Shown: positions 12,746-25,905 of the stretch, piece by piece
Layout of the letters: every line of letters begins with the position of its first letter
Numbering within the stretch: the stretch's first letter is position 1
DNA from: Valencia hispanica
Lineage: Eukaryota; Chordata; Actinopteri; Cyprinodontiformes; Valenciidae
NCBI GenBank assembly: GCA_963556495.2
Contig: OY747704.1
Coordinates: forward strand, 38,053,001 to 38,117,000
Reading direction: 5' to 3'
DNA length: 64,000 nucleotides
The notes under the pieces: generated by a model
Seen by the model: only the letters and a program-made list of their open reading frames with translations
What the model was told of the DNA's origin: nothing
Database searches by the model: none
Translations under genes and position numbers: made by a program

Positions 12746-14089
12746 AATTTTTTTATTATTCTTTTCCCTCCACTTTAAAATTATACTAGGATTGCTAGGA
12801 CTGGTCAATCCTGTAAAATCGCAATAAAATAGACAAAAGTTTGTGATTGTTATTTGAAAAAATGTAAAACGGACAAAGAGAAATTAAAACTTTTATAATT
12901 ACTGACTGTATAATTACAAGAAGCAAAAAATAAATAAATAAAACAAGTAAGTATTTATGTATGAATACATCTTTTGCACACTTTATAAGTTTTTCAGCAC
13001 TTGTGTGAGCTAATTTAAAGTGGATATTTACAAAGGTGTCACATCTGTTTGCACACTTGTCCCTCCTCAAGACCTAAGACTGCCTCTACAGTTTCACCAG
13101 ACAAGTGTTCCGGGCCTCATATGCAGAATTGAGGCAGACAATTATATTCAAAGAGGGCAACAGAGGAGAGTTTAATTGGCCGAGCCAAACACAAGAGTTT
13201 GCCCCATTGAAAGGTTGTAATGAAAAGATCTGGAATAGAGACAGAGAGTAGACGGCCTCGGAGACAGAGGCAACAGACGAGAGAAAGGAAAAGATCTGAG
13301 TGAAAGAAAGAATGAAACCTTAGTACCTGAGAGGCGGGCCGAGTCCTTTGGCTGCTGGTGCTAGAATGTGTTTTTACGAGCCTGCGGTCAGGCAGAAATA
13401 AAAGGCAGCCAGTGACTGAATGGTACCACACACAAACGCACACATGCACGAACAATTCAGCGGCTTCTCAGACGTTAGTTTGCTTTTATAATGTCACACT
13501 CGGTCAATGTCTCAAACCCCCCATATTGATGCATGGCTGAACAAGAAGAACCCCCCACCGCCTGTAGTTGCAGAGATAGGAGTACGTATTATGAAAACAT
13601 CTGTCTTTCTTTAAAGCCAAGTCAATTCTAGTCAAATTTTACTCACTGTATAATGTCACAGGTCACAAATTTGACTCAAAGGGCTTTAAGGAATTTGCAG
13701 CCTCTTTTTTCCTCAGCAGGGCAAAAGTAGGCATTAATATACAAGGAATTGGGTCTACTAAACTCCTAGAAGGGATTTTGTCTCTTTCTTTCTTGTAGTC
13801 AATTTCTTTGGTGATATCCCTTGTATTTGTCATAAACGATCAAAAATAAATGTTATATCTTCAGATATAAAAGGCTACATGCCATATTTTCTCCTAAAGC
13901 CAATGTAAAGCAAGATGCAAAGAAGCTAAAAGACTACTTCGAACAGCAAAAAAATCAAGCGCTGAACAAAAACTTTTTCTCAGTGAATATACCTTTTCTG
14001 TTGACATGAAATTCACAAACATGATGTTGGTAGCAACACAAGATCCATAAAATCCATACCTACAAAAAATACATTAGTCCGTAACTTAT
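12746..14089. other. Unassigned sequence; possibly conserved non-coding part at 13110-13300
   Basis: Low-repeat sequence around 13110-13300 ('gagagtttaattggccgagc') looks more complex than its surroundings, which is weak grounds for suspecting conserved non-coding DNA. No gene is seen. Confidence 0.3.
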
Positions 14090-15150
14090 GTGTAATAAAG
14101 CAGAATCTTACAGGGAATTATTAATAAACATGCTTAGTGAAGTTTATTTATTACTTAGTAGAAAACCTTTGTTGGTAATGACCGCTTCAAGATAAGGTAG
14201 AAAATCTTGTCTTATGTGTTATTTAGATGTGGTTTGGCTCATTCTTCCACACTTCAAATCTTGAAGGTTGTGAGCGTCTTCTATGCACTCTAATCTTCAG
14301 TTCTCTCCATAGATTTTTTCTGAGTTCAAGTCAGGTGATTGTCTGTACCATAGGAGCAGATATATCTTCTTTCTGTAAAACTAATTAAAAGTTTTCTAGG
14401 CTATACATTTGGATCACTGTCAAGCTGGAAGATCCACCATGGTTTCACTTTCATATTCCTATCAAGAATGTTCTGGAACAATTCTCTATTCATCTTTCTT
14501 TCACTTAAATGAAGTATGCTACTGCCAAATGCTGAAGAACAGCCCCACGCAGTGCTTTCACCTCCAAACCACACTGTTAGGATGGTAATTTTTCCTTCAA
14601 ACATAGTGCATGCACCCAAAGAGCTCAATTGTAGTCATGTTGAGGAGGAAATCTTAAATGAGCTTCAGTGTACTTTATCTTCAGCTGTGGAGTCTTGCGT
14701 AGTGAGAGTGCATAGTGGCCATTGCGGTTGAGTGTATCAGTTGAATTAATTGTTTGCATGAAAATACCATTGCTGCCGTTTCCAGATTGTTCTGAAACTC
14801 TCAGTGACAGGTTCTTGGACAACTCATCAGTGTTCTTTTGATTTATCTGTCAGAAATCTTGCAAGGAACACCTGATCAAGACTGGTTTATTGAGAAATGT
14901 TTTCTGCTTTCCTAAATTATATCACCTGTGCTTACTGGAAAGTTTTGTAACCACTGCCATCAATACAGCTATAAGGTTCCAGATGTTGATGCCTTGGTGA
15001 TTTGAAACCTTTTCATTCTCCATCAGTTGGGACTAAAACACCTGATATTAATTTGCACTGATGAGGGACAGGAATCATTTCTAACAAACAGATTGTTTGG
15101 CTTTTGCTCCTCATTTTGTTAATTTGTTCAATATTTATTCCCCTTGTCAA
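14090..15150 (-). mobile_element. Degenerate Tc1-type transposon, family B
   Basis: The - strand carries a heavily mutated transposase region. Recognisable pieces on the + strand include 'ccatcagttgggacta' followed by 'cctgatattaatttgcactg', and 'aatgaccgcttcaagat'. Both are diagnostic of a teleost Tc1 family distinct from family A. Stops and indels break every frame, and the termini are too decayed to place exactly. Confidence 0.55.
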
Positions 15151-15867
15151 TCCTTAGTTTATGGACTAAGCTGTTTTAATTTTAGTGAAGCAGATCATGG
15201 CAATATTCCCTAAGAGTCTTTATTTGATGGTACGATCAAAAAATCAGGCACAAAAGAAATACATGACCTATTGTTTAAGAAAATCATGTTACCCAACTGA
15301 AAATCCAAAATGGCCACCAGTTTTCTGGATGGCCGTCTCATAAAATAGGAGAAAACTGTTTTCAGTGTAAAACTTGTATAAATAGAAACAAGGTATTGAT
15401 CCAAGCTTTAAATGAAATATATTTTGACTGGAAACATTTATTTTTTGCCACCAGTTTTCAAGATGGCGGCTATTGCATGACTCATAATCTGTACTTTCTG
15501 GGCTGTCTTACAAAATGATCACATATATTGCAGGGCAACATCTGTGATCATTTATTGAGATGCTGCAGCTAAGCTCTAGTACTTTATGTTAACAGGAAGT
15601 TGACATCCTACCTAACAGTTAAACAATTAAAAGCATCACTAAGAAAGTGTTTTGTCATTTAATTCCTGTCGTATCATCTCAGTTTTCAATAATTAGTTTT
15701 CAGAATTTGGTTTTTCATACTCAAACACATTTATTTTGGTTTATAGTACATCAAAATGGCATTATTCCATCATAATCTAGCTTAAACATGATTTAAAACC
15801 AGTTCAAATGGTGGCCATGTTGAAAAAATATCAACCATTTTGTTTTTGAATGTGGGCAAAATGCCTC

Positions 15868-15955
15868 TCGCCCCGTGACTGCTGGAGATAGGCACCGGCA
15901 ATCCCCGCAACCCTGCATACGATGGAGGGATACAGAGAATGGATGGATGGATGTG
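15868..15955 (+). mobile_element. LINE/SINE 3' tail ending in (ATGG)n
   Basis: The run 'ccccgtgactgctggagata', then 'caccggcaatccccgcaacc', then a short ATGG repeat is the 3' end typical of a common teleost non-LTR tail. Only the tail is present. Related tail fragments are near 35308 and 47364. Confidence 0.5.
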
Positions 15956-17521
15956 GGCAAGGTACTTTTCTGGGAATAGGTCCTGGAGCACATGCATACC
16001 AAATATGGTGCTTGTACCACCAAGTGAAAGATTGTTTCAATATCTACTATTCTTCATATTTTTTGGATCACCTTGTTCGTCACTGACATCTGATATGAAT
16101 TTCAAGCCAATAGGCCCATTATAAATATGTTCGGAAAAAAACATTGGGGTTTTTAATGCTTATTTTTTCTCATGTATTCAGTTTTATAGTCTTTTAATGT
16201 TGAAGCAAAAACATAAGTTGATGACAGTGATGAGTAACTACAGTGAGCATACGTCTGTCTATCAATAATAAGAGGAAACATTGACAAATAGATTCTCAAG
16301 GGTTGTGACCTCATTTAGGAAAGGGGATGTAGGTGACAGATTAATAATTTGAGTCAGTTTTGTTTTAAAATGAGGGCCTCCTGATGGAGGACAAGGATCT
16401 GGTCCCCTTCTATAGAAAAAGAATGGTGCTAAGTGTCATGACCACAGAAATACTGAAGAAGTGATGGATTGCTGGAGAAAAAGTACATCTTTTCATTTTC
16501 AACACTTTCCAGAGAAAGAGGTGCAGTGGGGTCAGAAGTAAATCTCATTCTGTCTTAATTTCAACCGGATAGGTTTTACCAATAGAAATACCCCAGTTAC
16601 ATAAATACAGAGGTGTTGTATGTTTAAAAGGGCAGATTGCCTCAGTTCTTTTTATGTGTATGTTCTGAAGCAGCCTCATTTTAGTCCCACAGCCCCAGAA
16701 ACCATGTTCGTAGTTATTGTCACATACATTCACACAAACACTCAGCAAGGTGGGCATCATTTCCTGTCTTTACTATAGCTGTCAGTCAACTAACCAGTTT
16801 GTACATCCACACACATAGGTAGATGTTTAGAGGTCAGTGTGTGTGAGGGGACATTTCAGCAGCATATTTCCCAAAGGTCCTCACAAAGCTTAATTGAATC
16901 TACAGATGGGGAAACAGACCTCTGTCAGCAGACTGTGTACACTGGGATGTTGATTGTGTTATAATGGAAGATAATGCAGTCTGGAGAAGTTTTGAATTTG
17001 ATTTAGGTGTTTTCCAGGTCTTATGTCCGGGTCCAGAAAAAATTTAAATTTCTAAGCCTATTCATCCGTTCATTTTGCAGCCTCAACTGCAGGAATATAT
17101 GTCTCTCCACTGTCAACTATTGTAGTTATAAATTTAAAACAGGCTAACAATCTGGAGCTAGAAATCCTATTCTGGGAAAAGGATGTCCATTCAAAAATAC
17201 AACTTTCAACATGGCTTTGACCAAGCAAATAGGTGAAAGCATTCACAGTGAAAATATACTACAGGGATTAAGATGTTTACTTTCAGACAACCTTTAACCC
17301 ATAGCATTAAGCATAGTTGACTCTGTGAGCTTTCTTTTTTTTTTTTTTTTTTTACATCATAAATTATGTGGTCAGGAAGAAGTTACTCTTCTCTTTAGGG
17401 TGAGGGTCCGCCACAGTTTCATTTCAAATAAGCACTTTTGCCTTAGTCTCTACAAGAAAAAATGTCTACAGCTGTAAAACCCATTGAGCTTTTTTTAATA
17501 ACTTGCCTGAGTTTAAGAAAT
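15956..17521. other. Unassigned AT-rich sequence
   Basis: No exon, RNA or transposon end recognised, apart from a run of about 17 T residues at 17335-17353. Confidence 0.4.
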
Positions 17522-17531
17522 ATGTTTATTT

Positions 17532-18053
17532 GGGGGCATGGTGGCGCAGCTGGTAGCCTGGCTCACCTCACAGCTAGAAGGTCCCGGGTTCGATTACCGC
17601 CGGGGATGCTGAGGGTGTGTTTGTTCCCCCACATCATCGGCACCCACACCCTGGGTGGGGTTGGCAAAAGGGCCTTTCTGTGTGGAGTTTGCATGTTCTC
17701 CCCGTGTTCCCTTGAGCAGCTAATGTGAGCTACTCCCACAAAAACATGCACTAGTCCTGGGGCTGTATACTGCCTCCTCCTGGCCGGCCGGGGCGCCCGC
17801 AGGGTTGGGGAGGATCTGGCTGGAATAACGTGATCCTTTCACGCGCTACGTCCAGCCGGAGAAACCCCGCCCCGTCGGGTGAAAAGAAGGGCCTGCCCAC
17901 TCCCCAAGCACGAAGGAGGCTTGGGTTTCAGTGAAGGGCCCCTCCCGGGGCCGGCACAGAGGGAGAGTGGAACCTCAGGACCTGAACTAAGGAGCACTGG
18001 GTGATAAATAATGGGGGGAAAAATCGTGGGATGAAAAAAGAAAAAAAAGAAAA
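17532..18053 (+). mobile_element. tRNA-headed SINE with 10-bp target duplication
   Basis: The head carries RNA polymerase III boxes: an A box near 'tggcgcagctggtag' and a B box in 'ggtcccgggttcgattacc'. The body includes 'tgtggagtttgcatgttctc' and a GC-rich segment, and the 3' end is an A-rich tail. ATGTTTATTT occurs directly before (17522-17531) and after (18054-18063). The tRNA-like start could be mistaken for a tRNA gene, but there is no complete cloverleaf and the unit continues for another 430 bases. Confidence 0.75.
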
Positions 18054-18675
18054 ATGTTTATTTAAATTTTGTTTCAATGCAAAATTATAAAACCAAGCTA
18101 CTTTTTTCCTTTGTTTTAGATTTTGGAATAAGGAAAAACATCAAGCTTTATATAAAAAAACATTAAATGACATAAAATGAGAAATTTAGTGGAGCTACAG
18201 TATGTAATAGTAAAGGAGAAAATAATTAAAATATAGGTTTAGCTCAATGTTGTTGTGGAGGGGGCTTTAGAGCCAAAAGTGGTTCCGTAGCCACAAGTTG
18301 CAGACCCCTGGTTTAGGACTAGGGTTAAATGAAACCCCCTAATCCATCAAAGTTAACAACAGGAGGGTGAATGACCTCTAGTTCAGTATATCTGAAAAAA
18401 AGTGAATGAAACGTTTGTGCTACATTAGTGCTGGTTTTTGCTGCAAAACCTTTTCCTTGTGCCACTGGCATTTTAAAGATATTAATAAAAGTTTTACATA
18501 TATCATGAAATTCTGGCACCTGGTATAAACAATTATGTCTTAATGTGGGATTATTTTTTACCGCTGAATAAAGATATTTCAATTTAACGTTGGATTTTTG
18601 TAATATAAACATTTTGTTATTGATAACATTTTCTTAGTGATAAAACTTTCATTTATTTAGGCATTTTTTAATGTT

Positions 18676-19925
18676 TCAATTCAATTCAAATTCAAAAATA
18701 CTTTATTGATCCCAGAGGGAAATTAAGTGTTGGTATAGCTCATATAATTAATTCTTTAAGGAGTTGTTGTAGATAATGATGGCTGTGGGCAGGAAGGATT
18801 GTATTGCAGCGAAACTGAAGAAGCCTCCGACTGAAGACGCTCTGTTGTTGTATGACTGTCTCATGAAGAGGATGCTCAGGGTTGTCCATAATTTTTTTGA
18901 TTTTATGAAGAATCCTTCTTTGCATTATCATCTCCAGATTTTCCACAGTTGTCCCAAGATCAGAACCAGCCTTCTTTATCAGGTTGTTTAGCCTTTTTAA
19001 ATCCCTGGCTCTGATGCTGCTACCCCAACAGATGACGGCTGAAGAGATTACTCTCTCCACAACAGACTTGTAGAAGATCTCTAGCATCTTGCTGCAAACC
19101 TTGAAGGACCTAAGCTTCCTCAAGAAGTACAGTCTGCTCTGTCCCTTCTTGTAGACGGCTTCACTGTTGCGCCTCCAGTCCAGTCTGTTGTCAAGGTGAA
19201 CTCCGAGGTATTTATATTCCTCAACCACCTCCACTTCTTCTCCCATGATGGAAACAGTGTTTGACTTATCCCTGTTTCTTCTGAAATCTACAATCATCTC
19301 CTTTGTTTTGTTCACATTCAAGGTGAGACGATTGTTTCCACACCATGTCACAAAGCGGTCCATCAGCTCTCTGTATTCAGCTTCTTGTCCATCTCTGATA
19401 CACCCGACAATTGCAGAGTCATCTGAGTATTTCTGCAGATGACAGGTCTCTGATTTGTACTGGAAGTCTGAGGTGTACAGAGTAAAAAGGAATGGTGAGA
19501 GTACGGTCCCCTGTGGTGCTCCTGTGCTGCTGACCACCTGGTTTGACACACAATTCTTCAGTCTCACAAATTGTGGTCTGTTGCTCAGGTAGTCATTGAT
19601 CCAGGCGATTGTTGAGGGCTCCACCTGTGTCTTCAGGAGTTTCTGACAAAGCAAATCAGGCTGAATTGTGTTAAATGCACTAGAGAAATCAAAGAACATG
19701 ATCCTCACAGTGCTGCCTGCTTTGTCCAGATGACAGTGGGTTGGTTGAAGTAGGTGGATGATGGCATCTTCAACTCCAACTCCACAGCGATAAGCAAACT
19801 GCAGTGGGTCCTGATACGTTCTTGTTTGCTTACTCAGGGGTGCCAACAGGAGTCTCTCCAGGACCTTCATGATGTGGGATGTCAGGGCAACGGGTCTATA
19901 GTCATTTCCAATTAATGTGGATGGT
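18676..19925 (-). mobile_element. Rex1/Babar-like LINE, 5'-truncated, with a long reverse-transcriptase frame
   Basis: A 376-codon frame runs from 19870 to 18740 on the - strand without a stop. It contains the reverse-transcriptase blocks FDFSSAFNTI (motif A), GAPQGTVLSPFLF (motif B) and YSDD (catalytic pair, codons at 19418-19429). These are followed by the thumb and C-terminal region (EEYKYLGVHLDNRLDW). The 3'UTR contains 'actttattgatcccagaggg' and ends in short ATTCAA repeats, as Rex1 elements do. The endonuclease and the fingers region are missing through 5' truncation. The uninterrupted frame argues for fairly recent insertion. Family is assigned from recalled features. Confidence 0.8.
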
Positions 19926-20800
19926 GCTGTAGGTTATTAGACAGATGTCACGATAAAAACCACTTATTGAGCAGAGTTTGGTTAGATTTTCTGAAAAGTT
20001 AATCCAAAAGATTAAACAAATGGTCTCTGGATTTGTTTCAAGGTGTAGAAAAGGTAGCAGATTTTGTTGAGTGAATACGTAATCTGGTTTCCACCATGTG
20101 TTCTTTAAGGAAAAATAATTAAGGCCATCTCGGGGCTAATTCGTGGGAAACAAATCACTCAGCTTTGACTTAGTGGGCTGGAAAAAGCTCCTAATACTTC
20201 CTGTAAATTGTAGCGAATTGTAAGATTGAAGTAACAGAAAGTACAGTCCGTAAGTAAGTGTTAGTAATTATACTATTTGTGTGCTGTGTTCCTGTTACAG
20301 TATAGGAGAGTGTTTGTGGGGACCGCCGTTAACTGCTGTTGATGTCATGGACGAGTTACATTTGAGAAGGGAGACAGTTATGTCCCTGTCTGCCATGAAG
20401 TGCACGTCGTGTGTGACAGGATAATAACAATGTGAACTACTTTCAAATGTGTCATCATTGACCAGGAATTTGTTTCTGGAGACTCTGGTGCAGACATATT
20501 GATTACCACCATAGCAACATGGATACATACAGGCAAAACAGGACCTCACAGTCACGGCGTGCCGAGAGGTTGTGTGAACGCTCCTGGGGGAGAAGTGTTT
20601 TATTGCTGCCAACTGCTCACTTTTTGGGGGTGGGGGATTGGGAGAGATCATGGGTGGGCCCCAAAGAGACTTGTTGAAGATGGAGACGCCACTTCAGAAA
20701 ACACAGAGCCTTCACAAAATGGAGGGAGGAGAGATGGAGAGCAAGAAGTCAATAGCGGGTGAGGGGAGGACAGGATATCACATGTTTAGCGGAGTTAGGT

Positions 20801-20803
20801 GTG

Positions 20804-20834
<31 letters not shown>

Positions 20835-20840
20835 ACATGT
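20801..20840 (+). repeat. Short (GT)n tract
   Basis: An interrupted GT repeat leads into a stretch that includes 'tgtgaggaccaacc' and degenerate TTAGG-like motifs up to 21060, together forming one dispersed teleost repeat that ends in the long GT array at 21087. Confidence 0.8.
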
Positions 20841-21083
20841 ATAGCTATACTTGTGAGGACCAACCTTTGACAGCCCACCACCCTTGTGTGGACATTTGTA
20901 GTTGTGAGGACATTTTGTTTAACTAGCTATTAAACTCTACTAGTTAGGTTTAGAGGTATGGTGTGAATTAGGTTAAGGTTAGGGTTAGGCATGTATCAGT
21001 AATGGTTAGGTTTAGGGAAAGTGTCTGGGTTAGGCATAGTAAAATCAATGGAAGTCAATACAATGTCAACACAAGGATAGTAA

Positions 21084-21263
<180 letters not shown>

Positions 21264-22546
21264 GCAGGGCATGAATGTTGATGTTAGGAGACGGTCTAAT
21301 TCCTGACTGACTGAGCTTGAGCAATTATGCTAAGAAGAATGCAAAAAATGTCATTTTGTAGATACACACCCTTAAAGATGTGCAGCTGTAATTGCAGTAA
21401 AAGGTTATTCTACAAAGTATTGACTCGGTGTGTCTGAGAACAAATGTACACTACATTTTTCAGATATTTATTTGTAAGTTTTTAAAAGCCATTTATTACT
21501 ATACTCCTTACCACAAAATGAATTTGTAGGAGACATTCAGTTTTCTGGTTGTTACGTAACTTATTGTGGTCGTTTATTACATTCATGCATGTTTCGTTCA
21601 CTCCAACTCAAGGTAGGATGTGTGGTTTTTCTCACGCGCTCTGCTTCTCCTCCGTCACATAGACACTTCATACTCATTTTCACATTGGTCTCTGAGGGGC
21701 CTCCAGCCATTAACTGGATCCCAGGCTGGGAGTGGGGGGAAAGTGTTGGGTGTACCCAGCAGGGAAGGCAGGCAAGGCTGGGCACAGCTGTCCCCAGAGG
21801 AGGAAGCCACTTTCTCATATCTCTGCCCACATGGTTTCCCAGAATACAAGTCTCTGAAGATGTTAGGCAGCTGAAAAAAAAGGCTGTTTACTCCAGGATA
21901 ACAGGATTAAAGGAGGCAAAAGCCAGAAATTCCTGAAAACATTTGTTCTTTGTCCCCCCCCCCTTCCCTTTTAAGACCCAGAAAATTGATTCACTTTGGG
22001 ATTCCAGCGCTTAAAAAGCACATTTGTGCTAACAAAAATAGTATTTTATAGAACTGTTTATTCCCAAACAGTTCTTCTACTTCTGGTTCAAAACTAACAG
22101 ACAGCATCCCTGCTTTCTTTCATCTGACTTCTCTGTCTTACATTCAGATCTTAATATTTTCGCTTCGCCTCATTTTCTCGTCGTTTATTTTGTAATATTT
22201 CTCTGTAGCTCAAGATTCTCTTAGATTAACATATTTATATAATTACCATCTCTGATATTATTGTTCTACCTCTTCCTCTGTTTGAGTGGCTCGATTAAGT
22301 GCCTATTTTCTGTTTTTTTTTTGTTTTTTTTGCCATGAAACCTCTCACAGCTTAGAGAACTAAATTAAATTTAAAGTGCTTGCAAGCAATATCCAGTTTT
22401 TAAATTAATCTGAAAGCTTTGATAATTTTGCTTCTTTGATGCTGTTTGTTGCATGGAGGAGGTAACACTCTTATAATCTTTAATAATGTGTCATAGTAAC
22501 TTTTATGAGTGAGCCTGTATTATTAAAAACCGTTTTGTCTCCTCAG

Positions 22547-22663
22547 CTGACGGCGGACCAGCTGGTGATGCTTTTGGAGCTTTTGCTGGAAGAATCGGAG
22601 TTTAGTGTGTTATCAATGCATGCTCTGCAAAAAACCTACAGTCTGCAGAAACAAGATGCTGAG
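22547..22663 (+). CDS. AOPEP: AOPEP (aminopeptidase O), third-to-last coding exon
   Basis: A polypyrimidine tract and 'cctcag' precede the exon, and GTGAGC follows it. The 39 codons begin LTADQLVMLLELLLEESEF and end LQKQDAE. They start in phase 0 and continue in frame into the next exon. The text matches my recollection of the C-terminal region of vertebrate aminopeptidase O, an M1-family zinc aminopeptidase that removes N-terminal residues from peptides. This part belongs to the helical leukotriene-A4-hydrolase-type C-terminal domain and not to the HEXXH catalytic core, which is not in the window. Upstream exons were not recognised in 1-22.5 kb. Confidence 0.85.
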
Positions 22664-22741
22664 GTGAGCCACAAGGTGCAACCATGCAAGTTTAGACAAA
22701 TGAACAAACATTGCCAAGCTTGTTTCCAGGATTTTAAAAAA

Positions 22742-23397
22742 GTATAGCGTCTTGCAAAAGTAGTCATACACCTCGAGGTTTTTCACATTTTGCCACATAA
22801 CCACAAATAATTTTATTGAGATTTTATCAGATGAACACAAAGTTGTATATACTTGTGAAGTAGAAGGAAAACCATACATGGTTTCAAAAATTTCTTATAT
22901 ATGAAAATTTGAAAATTGTAGAAACCCTTTTTATGGCAATTACAGCAGATATGTGTGGTATATCTCTACCAGCTTTATACACTTAGAGGATATGCTTGTT
23001 CTTTTTTGTCTTCAAAATAGCTGAAAGCTCAGTCAGATTGGATGGAAAGCCTCTGTGAATGTCTTCTCAGAGATTTGCCATTGAATTTAGGTCTGAACTT
23101 TGACTCGGCCAGTCTAACACCTGAATATGCCTTGATTTAAAACAACATTCTATTAGAGCTACTATATATTTTTAAGAATGATGTCCTGCTGGGAGGTAAT
23201 ACAGAAGAAAAGCATTTGATGATGCTGCTGCCATGTTCCATGATGGAGGTTTTTATGTGGAAAAGTTTTACTTCCACTTCACAATTAAGCTGTACTTTAT
23301 GTTGGTACTAATACAAGTCATTGAAGTTGGTGGTTGTGATTTGACAAAATGTTGAAATGTTCAACTGGAATGAATGCTTTTGTGATGCAATGTATAG
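22742..23397 (-). mobile_element. Tc1 family A remnant in AOPEP intron
   Basis: The left end is 'gcgtcttgcaaaagtagtc' and the right end is 'ttttgtgatgcaatgtata', an inverted pair. Internal landmarks 'cagtcagattggatgg' and 'actttgactcggcc' place the transposase on the - strand. The middle is deleted and the frames are broken. It begins only 78 bases past the AOPEP exon. Confidence 0.7.
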
Positions 23398-25905
23398 TAG
23401 GTTTCCTTTACACATTCCCTTAAGACAATGCACTTAGTGATTTATTATAAAATTGTTCTAACAGCAGTTATCTTCTGCTGTTACTGACGCATCCCCACAG
23501 GTATTCCCCGACATTTTTCTTACTAATTCAAATTCTATTTGTACTTTTAAAACAGTTTTTTTATATATATGTTTTTGACTGTACTAATGTTTACAATAAC
23601 CTTGAGTTTGGTTCCGGTACAGAGCTGCTGTGAAGTACAAGAGTATGGGTGTGAAAACACAGCTGCAGCAAAAACCTCTAAACTGTACGCTCTAACCTCC
23701 ATCGTTAACACATGGCTCATTTTAAAAAGAAAAACTGGATACATATTTAGGTTTTTACAGCTTCCTATTAGTTATACGAGCCGTTTGGTTAAGGCTGCAG
23801 TGCATCTAATGGGACTCAGATGTTTTGTTGTGGAAAGTCACTCGAGCAGTTACTAAACTGCATCTTGATGAGTAAAGATCCATTAAAATTTTAAAATCTA
23901 AAACTCACATTCTGGCTATTGTATTATCACATAAGTCAGCAACCTCAAAGTTTTTATCCTTTTAATTTGCATAATTTCTCAGCGGCTGCTTATCGACCTT
24001 GTAGTGACAAAACGAAGGCCGCACTGTATTAGGCCTCGGTTCCAGCTTTCAGGATCAGGACGCTGAATGCAGACTTTCTGGCAGATAAAAACGCAGATTC
24101 TTCTGAACAAGGGAAAAATGTAACCCTCATCATTTGCTAAAAAAAGGCAGGACCATTAGTATGTAGTGATGCAAAAAATAACACACACTTGCAGAATCAT
24201 TCACACCTGTCTAAAGGCAATAGCGCTGTCTGGGGTTAGTTGTCTTGTTCTCGAGAGGTTAATCATTTTAATTTCTTGAATTTCGTCATTCATTTTTCTA
24301 TGTCTGGAGCTTATTGTCTTCCATTTCTCACTCTCTCTTGTACCACATTTTCTTTTGATAATAGATCATTAATCTGTGTAAAACTCTTGGATTAATACAG
24401 AACTGAGTGCAGTTTCCCTCACAGATGATGAGAGCTTTTTGGAGTTAAGGAATATTGGGCGATATAAATGGCTCTTTGTGATTCTAAAAGGGTGCTAATA
24501 ATACTATCACTCTAAATGCACTGTGAAAGATCTAATGAATCACTTTGCGACAGTGTTTTGTCTGCTTGAACAGCCTACATGACACCTCCTCTTATGATAG
24601 TTTCACATAAGATAAATTATAAACTTTGAATATATAAAAATCTCTTTCATCTGAATGTGACCACAGTATACTGTTGCATATTGTTTCACCATATTTTCTT
24701 GTGCTAAACAAATCTTAGTGAAGACACGCTGTGCATTGAAAGGGATAAGAGAGCTTGTCTTTGAGCAGAAAATGTCACCCAGTAGCATCTCGGAGTGTAA
24801 AAATATGCAAAAAAGTGAAAAGCTGACTGTCATTGTGCATGCAGCCAGGCTGCTTTGTGTTTGCTGTCTGTGGCCATTGATATTTGTGCAGGTGGGCTTA
24901 TGGGCATATGTTTACATGTATAAGTGTGGGTGTGACTTTTGCCCCCTTCCTTTCCTATGAACCTTGTTTGATTTGAGATTCTGCCTCTGCACATGTGGTG
25001 GGGTGCACATGAGTCAAAGGCAACTCATCCTGTTGCTTTTACTGACAGCAGATTTACTGAAGCAGTCCAATAATTTGGTTTATGCTGAATAAAATAGACA
25101 GAGACAAAAAAAACTCTACAGTGAAGTTGGACGCACCTTTTAAAGGAACTGAAACAGCGTCAACTATTGCAGATCCTTTTTTCAATGTAGAGTTCCAATC
25201 TGCAGGGTAAGATTATGTAGGTTGCAACAAACATCATGCTTTCAAAAATTTTATTAAATTGTTTCTTGTCTTGCCATGTATGTTTTTTATTTTTAAGAAA
25301 ATTAAGCACATTTAGCATACATGATGTATATCCGTCAGGTATGATTCACTTGTGTGTATGTACTGGGATGAAGGTTGTACACATACAGGGACAGAGTAAG
25401 TGTCGTCTTGCTTTGTGTCAGTCTCTTTTGTTCCCCTCTCTTCATCCTTTACCATACTTGACCAAATGGGTCTGAAAGTTCAATGCTGTGCACATAGTTT
25501 ATGACTGCCCCCAAGTGGTTAAAAAAAAAGCGTGTTTCAACTCTGACACCCAAAAGGTTTTTCGCCCATGTGTTTTCCTGTAACTTTTATGTACCCTTAC
25601 CTATTTTCAATAAGCGTTTCCACTGTGAGGTCAAAAGTAGGAACTTTAACTCCTCCCACTGCAGCAGTGTTGTCCGAGTTTTCGCACAGCTGCTAAAAGT
25701 GAGTCAGAGGCTTCCATCTCAAACTTAAAAAAAAAAAGATTTTCAGAACCAAAGGTAAAACAGCAACTAGACTAAAAATGTCAAAAAAAGGTGTAACTTT
25801 AATAATCAGTAATAGGATTCTGCCAGACTTCTGTATTCTATCACTTCTGAGGGGAGATGAGAGACGGGTCCGGAGGGCATTAAATTGCAATGTTCCAGCC
25901 ATATA

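Noticed and set aside
17532..17610. tRNA gene
   Set aside because: A- and B-box-like motifs are present, but there is no full cloverleaf or terminator. It is the head of a 522-bp SINE with target duplications.
20940..21020. Interstitial telomere repeat
   Set aside because: A few TTAGG-like motifs only, irregularly spaced, within a dispersed repeat attached to the GT array.
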